Source: Anaerolineae bacterium
GTDB taxonomy: Bacteria > Chloroflexota > Anaerolineae > Promineifilales > Promineifilaceae
Direction: 5' to 3'
Length of the DNA stretch: 64,000 nt
Assembly: GCA_030425205.1 (NCBI GenBank)
Contig: JAUIAP010000023.1
Coordinates: 39,202 to 103,201 of the forward strand
The notes under the pieces are model-generated. The model was given only the letters and a program-made list of their open reading frames with translations, ran no database searches and had not been told where the DNA came from. Made by a program: the position numbers and the translations under genes. Positions within the stretch are counted from its first letter, which is position 1. Each line of letters begins with the position of its first letter. Below are positions 52,826 through 59,696 of the stretch, one piece after another.

Positions 52826-55543
52826 TTACAATAGATTGAGCTCTTGTGCTCGGCGAACTGCCATGCGGCGGCTGCTGACGTTGAGCTTGCTGTAGATATT
52901 TTTGGTGTGGGTACGCATCGTGTTGAGAGAAACGGATAGCGCGTTGGCGATTTGTGGGCCGGTTAGATCGGTGTTGAGCAGCCTGAGTACGTCCTGTTCA
53001 CGCTCGCTGAGTGGGTCGACAAGCGTTTGTGCTGGAGCGGGATCGGCAGGCTGCCGTTGGTTTGGAAAGGTTACAAGCAGTTTGCGACAGTAGTCTTTCA
53101 TCTGATCGGCCGAATTCCCAAAATATGCTTGGCTCTGATCGTGCAGTGCGGTTAGCAAGTTGGCGATGGGCTGGCCTTCGGCCGAAAAAGTACGAACGTA
53201 CCCCTCTGGTTCTGCGATTGTCAACGCATTCGCGAGGGTGGCTTGTGATTGCGCCATGTTGGCTTGATACTGGTATGCGAGGGTTTGCAACAGCAGAATT
53301 TCGATGACGCTGCCCATACGGTTGCCATTTTCGGCCGATTCCAACAACCGCCCCAACAGTTGTAACGCCTCCTCTAGCCAATGCTCTTTTCGACTATCTT
53401 GAAACTGTGCCAGCCGCAACCGCGCCAGCGTGACATGCTCATACTCGCGCATGTAGCTCAGCTCATCCCCAATCGAAAGACCACTTTCGCGCGCCCAATT
53501 CAATGCGTCACCCAACCTGCCAGCGGCAATCCAGACCCGCGCCTTGCGTGCCGCGATTGGGCGCATGTCGGGGATGTGCAGTTGCGCCATCAGAACGTCC
53601 GCCTCAGCTAACAATTTGAGTGCCGCGTCAAACGCTTGCTGCTCCTGCTCGACTCGCGCTTGAATCAGACGTGACCGATACTCGTATATTCGCTGTGCGT
53701 GATGCCATGGCTGCGTTGCGATCGCTTGTGCGCGTTGGAAATGTTCTCGGGCGCGTTCGTCATCCCCTTGCTCATAATACAGTTCACCTAATCCCAGATA
53801 GAGATCGGCCGCCCCTAAAATCACGTCTCCCTGCGCGTTCACCAACGCGATGGCACGCTGATAGGTCGCCATTGCAGCACGCAGACGGCCCTGTGTCATC
53901 TCAATGTCAGCAATGCTGAACGTGCCGGTAATGGCTAACACGACATTGCCACTCCGCTCGAAATAGGACATCGAATCGACCATGCGGGTGTGTGCTTGCG
54001 CTAGCTCGCCACATGACAGATAGGCCAGCCCAAGCAGCGCAGACGGGATGCCACGACTGAGATATTCGTCGGCGGGGATTAGATCGAGTGCTTGTTGCGC
54101 ATACCGGATGGTGGCGGGCACATCGCCGAGCGCCTGCGCAATGTAGGCGTGGGCGGAGGCGATCGTTATCGGGAATGCGCGAAATTCAGCCTGATCGTTG
54201 ACGATTATTTCGGCCGATTTTGCCGCCCGCTCCGCCTCTTCCAACCAGCGTTCAGCCGCTTCTAGCTCTCCACAATCAAATAATGCCCACGCATACCCCA
54301 TGCTCAACACGGGTCTGACGCGCACCAGTTCGACGGGCAATCGCTTCGCCCATTTGATCCAAGCCGTCAGTTGCAAGCTCGCATCCATCGAACGCCAGAC
54401 TAGCTCAATCAGATTGGCCGCCAGCTCGAAATCGTGCGCGGCAAAGGCATGATGGATCGCATCGGCCGAAAAGCCGTTCTGCTGATACCACGCGCTGGCC
54501 CGCTGATGCAGCGTCGCGACCTGTTCAGGCTGTTGTTCGAGCAGACGCGCCTGCAACACATCGGCAAAGAGATGATGATAACGAACCCATTGCCGCTGAT
54601 CATCCAGCGGAACGACAAATAGGTTGCCGCGCTCTAGCTCCTCCAACATTGTCTTGCTATTGTGCGCGTCGGTGACAGCATCACATAGCGATGCGCTCAA
54701 ACGGCTGAGGATAGACGTTTGCAACAGGAATTGGCGCACTGCGTCTGGCTGACTGCCCAACACCTCTTCGATTAAATAGTCGAGAACAAAGTGATGGCTA
54801 CCGGCAAACGCTCGAATAAAGCTGTCCGTGTCTGTGCGCCCCTGCATCGAGATGGCGGCCAACTGCAAGCCCGCGATCCAGCCTTCTGTGCGGCTTTCCA
54901 ATTTAGCGACATCATCGGCCGAAAGCTTCAGCCCCATCACCTGATTGAGAAAATCGGCCGATTCCGCCGCCGTAAAACGCAAGTCGCTCGCACGTAGTTC
55001 TGTCAGTTGACTGCGCACCCGATAGCGAGCAAGCGGCAGCGGCGGGTCTTCGCGGGTGGTAATGACCAAGTGCATTTGCGGCGGTAAATAGTCGAGCAGA
55101 TAGGTGAGTGCCTCATCAACCGCTTGGGCATCAATGACGTGATAATCGTCGAGGACGAGGATGAAGTGCTCCGAAATGGTGGCGATTTCGTTGAGTAGCA
55201 CGGTCAGAATCGACTCGTTTGTCTGCGGTTGCGGGGATTGCAACATGGTCAGCGTGTCGGCTCCAATTTCGGCCGAAATCGTCCGCAATGCTGCCACAAA
55301 GTAGGCCAGAAAACGCGACCATTCGCCATCCGCCTCACCGAGCGACAGCCATGCAACAGGTCGCTCGACCGTTGCGATCCACTGACTAACGAGCGTCGTT
55401 TTACCAAATCCAGCGGGCGCAGAGATGAGGGTTAGTTTGCGGTGTAGCCCCTCGTTCAGCTGTTGAATGAGGGGGGTGCGGTGAACGATTTTCGGCCGAA
55501 GTGGTGGTAGATACAGCTTGGTCGCCAAAATTGGAGATGACAT
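52826..55543 (-). CDS. MalT-like LuxR-family ATP-dependent regulator (module 1)
   Basis: A 905-residue protein. Near the N-terminus is the P-loop SAPAGFGKTTLVSQW (residues 41-55) of the STAND/MalT ATPase, preceded by the family's LATKLYLPPLRPK opening. FILVLDDYHVIDA is the Walker B region. A long helical repeat (TPR-like) follows from about 420 to 800. At the C-terminus is a LuxR HTH: LSEREQDVLRLLNTDLTGPQIANALSVSLNTMRTHTKNIYSKL. Such proteins are switched by an inducer binding the sensor repeats. The frame extends upstream to 55696, but the ATG at 55543 is taken, since the family begins here and the extra part overlaps the CPBP gene, ending eight bases away. Eight TCGGCCGA palindromes lie within it. 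Confidence 0.92.
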   Translation of the reverse strand: MSSPILATKLYLPPLRPKIVHRTPLIQQLNEGLHRKLTLISAPAGFGKTTLVSQWIATVERPVAWLSLGEADGEWSRFLAYFVAALRTISAEIGADTLTMLQSPQPQTNESILTVLLNEIATISEHFILVLDDYHVIDAQAVDEALTYLLDYLPPQMHLVITTREDPPLPLARYRVRSQLTELRASDLRFTAAESADFLNQVMGLKLSADDVAKLESRTEGWIAGLQLAAISMQGRTDTDSFIRAFAGSHHFVLDYLIEEVLGSQPDAVRQFLLQTSILSRLSASLCDAVTDAHNSKTMLEELERGNLFVVPLDDQRQWVRYHHLFADVLQARLLEQQPEQVATLHQRASAWYQQNGFSADAIHHAFAAHDFELAANLIELVWRSMDASLQLTAWIKWAKRLPVELVRVRPVLSMGYAWALFDCGELEAAERWLEEAERAAKSAEIIVNDQAEFRAFPITIASAHAYIAQALGDVPATIRYAQQALDLIPADEYLSRGIPSALLGLAYLSCGELAQAHTRMVDSMSYFERSGNVVLAITGTFSIADIEMTQGRLRAAMATYQRAIALVNAQGDVILGAADLYLGLGELYYEQGDDERAREHFQRAQAIATQPWHHAQRIYEYRSRLIQARVEQEQQAFDAALKLLAEADVLMAQLHIPDMRPIAARKARVWIAAGRLGDALNWARESGLSIGDELSYMREYEHVTLARLRLAQFQDSRKEHWLEEALQLLGRLLESAENGNRMGSVIEILLLQTLAYQYQANMAQSQATLANALTIAEPEGYVRTFSAEGQPIANLLTALHDQSQAYFGNSADQMKDYCRKLLVTFPNQRQPADPAPAQTLVDPLSEREQDVLRLLNTDLTGPQIANALSVSLNTMRTHTKNIYSKLNVSSRRMAVRRAQELNLL

Positions 55544-55551
55544 GCAGCTGA

Positions 55552-56400
55552 TTATATCCCACCACGCAGCCGCTTCCCTTTGCAATTCTTGAGATGAAAC
55601 AGATTGTGACCAGTCCGCCGATGTACCAAATAGCCACCAACGGCAGCGGCAATTGTCATTATCAGCACTCCTTCCAGCCCAAACGAACTGAGCCAACCAC
55701 GCCCGTCCGCCAGCGACACCGTCGTCAACAGCAACCCATTGGCGAAGACGTTGCCGAGCCAGTGCATCAGCACCGCAGGCCAGAAAGATTGTGTCCGCAG
55801 ACGAATTTCGCCATAGACGATGCTGAAAACGACCGCGCCTAGCACAAAACGCGGCACAAGCGTCCAGAGCGGTTCATCGTAATGCGTCCACAGTTGTCGC
55901 ATGTAGGGGAAGTGCCACGGTGCCCAAATCAGACCGACGAGGACGTGACCGTAGACGCCGATGTTGAGCTTTTCAACTTCGGCCGAAAGCGCCCCGCGCC
56001 ACCCCACCTCTTCAAAAATGGCGAACACAAAGTAGATGACGATGAGCGGCATAAACGTCGTCACCAGCTCGTCGGCGGACAGCGTGACCCACGTCACGGC
56101 ACCCAACGCCAGCGATGCGCCCAGCACGACCGCCACCGCCAGCGGATAGAAGAGGACGCTAATTCCATAGCTCACCCCGTTGCCACGCAGATTCGGCCGC
56201 ACTCCTAGCGACACGTTGTCCCCCTGCATCAGCTTGAGGGAGATTGCGGCGAGCAGCGGCGCGGCTCCCCATAAAAAGAAGCCTGCTCCCGGCTCTGTCG
56301 GCGTACCGCCCAGCAGCGAGCCGAGCCAGCCCAGCCCGTTCGCCAGTAGCGTAAAGCCGATTATGTTTCTGAGGGTGTGTTGTCGCATTTGGTGTGTCAT
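55552..56400 (-). CDS. CPBP-family intramembrane metalloprotease
   Basis: A 282-residue protein with about seven membrane helices. The CPBP (Rce1-like, CAAX) motifs are intact: FEEVGWRG (Glu-Glu-x-x-x-Arg), WAPWHFPY (Phe/Trp-x-x-x-His) and MHWLGN (His-x-x-x-Asn), which build the metal site inside the membrane. In bacteria these proteins act in bacteriocin self-protection or signal-peptide-like processing, but most have no known substrate. AAGGAG precedes the ATG at 56400. It runs directly into the module-1 regulator (eight-base gap) and could be co-transcribed with the two hydrolases upstream. Confidence 0.9.
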   Translation of the reverse strand: MTHQMRQHTLRNIIGFTLLANGLGWLGSLLGGTPTEPGAGFFLWGAAPLLAAISLKLMQGDNVSLGVRPNLRGNGVSYGISVLFYPLAVAVVLGASLALGAVTWVTLSADELVTTFMPLIVIYFVFAIFEEVGWRGALSAEVEKLNIGVYGHVLVGLIWAPWHFPYMRQLWTHYDEPLWTLVPRFVLGAVVFSIVYGEIRLRTQSFWPAVLMHWLGNVFANGLLLTTVSLADGRGWLSSFGLEGVLIMTIAAAVGGYLVHRRTGHNLFHLKNCKGKRLRGGI

Positions 56401-56451
56401 TTTGTTATCTCCTTAATGCAACCAGCCATTGCGTGACGGCGCGTGCATTGC

Positions 56452-57465
56452 CTACTGTCCAAAAAAGTCGCGCACAGTGGCAAGGCTGGCGGTCGGGTTA
56501 TCGCTAAACATCTCATGTCCCGCGTTGGCAATCATGACAAGTTCAGCCTGCGGGAATAGCCCCATTTGCTCGCGCTGGAATGCCGCGCCTATAAAGCGGC
56601 TACATGCGCCAGTCATGAACAGAACATCACCCTTGTATCGGTCGGCGTGGGTGGCGATGGGGGATAAATCGGCCGATTCTCCAAACAGCGTCTTGAATGC
56701 CGTTGCGCCAAAGCGAGACGGCGGGACTGGCACGGAAGGGACAACAGGCGTAATCGCGCGATCTTCACACTGATAGCCAGCCGCAGCCGTGTTGACAAAA
56801 TCGGCCGACATTTTGCCATAAACATAGTCGGTGTGTGCATCGCTATCGACCGCTTCGATGTGCATCGACTCGAAAATGGTCGGCACAAGGTGGCGATAGT
56901 AAGCGAGGTCGCGGGTCGACGCCTGCCGCCCGTTGAAGCGTGCCAGCCCTGCGTTGTCGAGTGCCCCCGGTTCGGCCAGCACCACCTGCGCCACGCTGTC
57001 AGGATGTTGCCCAACGTAGCCCGCCGCCAGCATTGCACCCCATGAATGGCCGATGATGTGGACGGGCTCGCCCTGCCCATAGTATTCGACGATGCGATGC
57101 AGGTCGTCGATGTTAGATTGCAGGGTGAGGTTTTCGGCCGAAACGCGTGGCGACAACCCTGCCCCCTGTTGATCGTAAAATACAACGAAATAGTCGTCGG
57201 CGAGCGCGTGCAGATGCAGCAAATAGCCATAGTCGCCCCCCGGCCCGCCATGCACGACAACAACGGTTGGGTTGGTCGGCTCGCCAAACGTTTCGGCATG
57301 GAACGTTACGCCATCAATCGTAACTTGCGGTAACGTCGGGTCAGTTGTGACGGTATGCGGAACGCGTTGGTCCCCCCGCGCCATGAGGAACAGCCCGACA
57401 ACGGTGACGAGCAGACCAAATAGTACGATTCCAAGCAGTTTGAGAACGTTTTTTAAAGTTATCAT
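56452..57465 (-). CDS. alpha/beta hydrolase, proline iminopeptidase-like, membrane-anchored
   Basis: A 337-residue protein: N-terminal membrane anchor (LLGIVLFGLLVTVVGLFLMA), then an alpha/beta hydrolase with the oxyanion motif VVVVHGGPGGDYGYLL, DQQGAGLS, nucleophile elbow GHSWGAMLAAG, and a late His in IANAGHEMFSDNP. The HGGPGG and DQQGAG pair is typical of the proline iminopeptidase/epoxide hydrolase-like group. It probably acts outside the membrane because of the anchor orientation. The start at 57465 has AAGGAGACACCC in front; the frame from 57495 adds ten residues overlapping the neighbouring gene's end. Confidence 0.88.
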   Translation of the reverse strand: MITLKNVLKLLGIVLFGLLVTVVGLFLMARGDQRVPHTVTTDPTLPQVTIDGVTFHAETFGEPTNPTVVVVHGGPGGDYGYLLHLHALADDYFVVFYDQQGAGLSPRVSAENLTLQSNIDDLHRIVEYYGQGEPVHIIGHSWGAMLAAGYVGQHPDSVAQVVLAEPGALDNAGLARFNGRQASTRDLAYYRHLVPTIFESMHIEAVDSDAHTDYVYGKMSADFVNTAAAGYQCEDRAITPVVPSVPVPPSRFGATAFKTLFGESADLSPIATHADRYKGDVLFMTGACSRFIGAAFQREQMGLFPQAELVMIANAGHEMFSDNPTASLATVRDFFGQ

Positions 57466-57475
57466 GGGTGTCTCC

Positions 57476-58453
57476 TTAACGCGCTGCCTGATCATTCAGC
57501 CAGTTTGCAACGGCGTTGATTGCGGTTTTGTTGGTGTAGATGCCGGTGTGGGTTTCGCCTTGAATTACTTTGACCTGCCCCAGCGTGTACTGTGCGATGA
57601 CGGCTGGATATTGGTCGGCAATAAACGCTTCGTCCGCCGTGCCGATCAGCACAAGCAGCGGCGCGTCAACGGCGCGGAGAACTGCCGCATGGTCGGCAGG
57701 TGATGAGTTCAGCATGGCGCGGAAGCTATAGCTGCGGGTTTGCCCCTCTGGCAGGTTGAAAAAGAGAGTCTCCTGTCCGTCAAGCCAGCGGATGCCGACG
57801 CGGTTAAGCATCGTTAAGCCGATAATGCGGGGGATATGGACGCGGACAAAGTGTTTGGTCGCCTCGCCTGCATCAGCATCTGCAACGGGCGTGGTTGGCG
57901 AGCTTTGCCCTAGATGTGGCGCAAATAGCAGATAGCCATCGACTGCTGCATCGGCCAAAATCCCTGCATAGCGCAGCGCCACGCCACCCCCCATCGAGTG
58001 ACCTGCCAACAACAGTTGGCGTTCTGGATAGCGTTCGCGTAAGGTGGCAACCACGTCGGCAACATCCGCCTCGTATTGACCATCGTAGGCCACATCGCCA
58101 CGCTTGCCGCCCGACTGTCCATGTCCGCGCAGGTCGAGGGCGTAGACGGTCGCGTTGGTCGCCGTGCGCAGCATATCGGCACTTTGCGCTAGCTGTCCGC
58201 CGTCCGCCGCCACGCCGTGAATCAGCAGAATCACTGTGTCGCCGTTGCCTTCAATGCGTCGGGCAAACAGTTCCGCACCATCCCGCGCCGCAAACCGTTG
58301 TTCATCAAACGATCCGACCGTTGTGACGGTAGGCGTCTGCGCGGTGTTCAAAATCTCGAATCTTGGGTTAGGTAACAGCGTCAGCCCAACCGCCAAGATC
58401 AAATAGACGGCGATACTACAAAAGCCAATAAGTAACAGTTTTGAGAGGTTCAT
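57476..58453 (-). CDS. alpha/beta hydrolase, monoacylglycerol lipase-like, membrane-anchored
   Basis: A 325-residue protein with a membrane helix at the N-terminus (LLLIGFCSIAVYLILAVGLTLL) and an alpha/beta hydrolase domain: VILLIHGVAADGG (oxyanion), ALDLRGHGQSGG, nucleophile AGHSMGGGVALRY, LLVLIGTADEAF (acid) and IQGETHTGIYTN (His). The HG, RGHG and GHSMGG series is that of serine aminopeptidase S33/monoacylglycerol lipase enzymes. It precedes the other hydrolase by ten bases, so both are one transcript. AAGGAC precedes the ATG. Confidence 0.88.
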   Translation of the reverse strand: MNLSKLLLIGFCSIAVYLILAVGLTLLPNPRFEILNTAQTPTVTTVGSFDEQRFAARDGAELFARRIEGNGDTVILLIHGVAADGGQLAQSADMLRTATNATVYALDLRGHGQSGGKRGDVAYDGQYEADVADVVATLRERYPERQLLLAGHSMGGGVALRYAGILADAAVDGYLLFAPHLGQSSPTTPVADADAGEATKHFVRVHIPRIIGLTMLNRVGIRWLDGQETLFFNLPEGQTRSYSFRAMLNSSPADHAAVLRAVDAPLLVLIGTADEAFIADQYPAVIAQYTLGQVKVIQGETHTGIYTNKTAINAVANWLNDQAAR

Positions 58454-58495
58454 GGTTGTGTCCTTTTGGAAAAGAAAAGTCGTCTTTTCTCGTCG

Positions 58496-58576
58496 CTATG
58501 CGGAATGGCGTGAATAAAACAGTTGCAGCGTCAGCAAGGTTGCGCTGAATGATTGGTTCGTAAGTTGCTGCGACAT
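58496..58576 (-). CDS. tiny ORF with a strong ribosome-binding site
   Basis: Minus-strand ATG (58574-58576) is preceded by AGGAGAAACAAGC and followed by 26 codons to TAG (58496-58498): MSQQLTNQSFSATLLTLQLF and then YSRHSA. It lies between the membrane-protein gene (58637) and the hydrolase (58453), flanked by a hairpin upstream (58598-58622) and by AGAAAAG/CTTTTCT (58472-58489) downstream. It could be a leader peptide or a chance ORF behind a real binding site. There is no family match. Confidence 0.35.
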   Translation of the reverse strand: MSQQLTNQSFSATLLTLQLFYSRHSA

Positions 58577-58597
58577 GCTTGTTTCTCCTAGTTTGGG

Positions 58598-58622
58598 GCT
58601 GAGTCTCAAGGAGAGACCCAGC
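58598..58622 (-). terminator. hairpin between membrane protein and hydrolases
   Basis: GCTGAGTCTC (58598-58607) and GAGACCCAGC (58613-58622) pair over ten bases, with one position that is G-U on the minus-strand RNA, around the loop AAGGA. It follows the stop of the minus-strand gene at 58637 by 15 bases. There is no T-run, so it may attenuate or protect the upstream message rather than terminate. Confidence 0.45.
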
Positions 58623-58636
58623 CAGGTGCGCAATCG

Positions 58637-59329
58637 TTATTTGTAGGCGGGGGTGGGAATTTCGGCCGAAACCGTCTCTGACTTCCGCAGCATCGCAACG
58701 CCTAGCCATGCAAACCAGACAATCTGCGTCAGACCAAAAATGCTCGCGCTTACTTCGCTCAGTGCGGGGACGACGCTCACCACGCCAGCGACACCGACGA
58801 CGTAGCCGAGCAAGTGCAGACCGCGTGCGAATGTGCCGCTTCGCAAGCCAACGACGCTGAGTAAAATCACCCAAATGCCGCCGACCACCTCGACACCGCC
58901 ACCGAGACCGCGAAAGACCGATTCAATCGCCATCCAGACGGTTGCCGCCTGCGCTGGGTCGCTTGCGTTGAGCGTGACCACCGTTTCCATGCCGACGTTG
59001 TAAATCATGCCGCTGGCAATCACGAGCAACGACCAGATGATGCCGAAAGCCGTTGCGCTGCGTGCGACGGCCGATTTGTGGCCGTTTAATCGTTCATGCA
59101 GCGCGAGCGTCAGCACGACCAGCGATGCGCCCCAAGCGACATAGACAATCAGGTGCAGGGCGGTCAATATCCCTCGATTGGCGACAATGGCCGCAACTTT
59201 TTCGAGCGGGTCGGTGATGCCGCCAATGTTGACGATGCCGATAAAGCCGACAAAGCCAATGATGTATGCGAGGGCTTCAAAAAGCGCGGCGTAACCGCCC
59301 CATTTTTGTAAGGGTGTGTGTGAATTCAT
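58637..59329 (-). CDS. DUF4386-like membrane protein (module 2)
   Basis: A 230-residue protein with six hydrophobic helices. The opening KWGGYAALFEALAYIIGFVGF, LHLIVYVAWGASLVVLTLAL, SATAFGIIWSLLVIASGM and the ending GLTQIVWFAWLGVAML resemble DUF4386 proteins. The resemblance to the DUF4386 gene of module 1 is at the level of layout. The start at 59329 is supported by GGAGAACACAA in front; an upstream frame to 59407 is not family-like. The function is unknown. Confidence 0.75.
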   Translation of the reverse strand: MNSHTPLQKWGGYAALFEALAYIIGFVGFIGIVNIGGITDPLEKVAAIVANRGILTALHLIVYVAWGASLVVLTLALHERLNGHKSAVARSATAFGIIWSLLVIASGMIYNVGMETVVTLNASDPAQAATVWMAIESVFRGLGGGVEVVGGIWVILLSVVGLRSGTFARGLHLLGYVVGVAGVVSVVPALSEVSASIFGLTQIVWFAWLGVAMLRKSETVSAEIPTPAYK

Positions 59330-59363
59330 TTGTGTTCTCCAGTGGTTTGTGTGAACGGTTGCG

Positions 59364-59594
59364 CTACGCTGGCGGCTGCGGGTTGACCGAAATGAGTATG
59401 AGGCCAAGATTGCTGATCTTTTTCAGCACGCCATGCAGTTCGGCCTGGTCGCGGATTGTGCCGCTGAGCGTGGTGCGCCCGTCGGGTGTGCAGGTCACGG
59501 ATAGTCCATCAAACCAGTCCCGCCAGTGGTCAGCGAGGTGACCGTTGACGACAAATTGGTATTGATTTTGTGTGCCTGCGTGTTCGTTCGTCAT
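59364..59594 (-). CDS. small conserved protein, paralogue of 52186-52461 (module 2)
   Basis: A 76-residue protein, start set at 59594 (MTNEHAG); the longer frame to 59657 begins with an unrelated Cys/Phe-rich part. YQFVVNGHLADHWRDWFDGL, then LSGTIRDQAELHGVLKKISN and LGLILISVNP, align with the paralogue in module 1. It lies 102 bases downstream of the second MalT-like regulator and 34 bases before the membrane-protein gene, the same order as in module 1. The function is unknown. Confidence 0.8.
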   Translation of the reverse strand: MTNEHAGTQNQYQFVVNGHLADHWRDWFDGLSVTCTPDGRTTLSGTIRDQAELHGVLKKISNLGLILISVNPQPPA

Positions 59595-59696
59595 GCCCAA
59601 AGGATAGGCGAAACGGGCAGGAAAGTACCCACAACAAACTGTAGTTATGAAGCGCAAAAGTTGTAGTTTGTCTATGTAGGGGAGTTGGGGATGACC

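Noticed and set aside
58416..58874. 152-residue minus-strand ORF
   Set aside because: Its Arg-rich shadow crosses the start of one membrane gene and the end of another.
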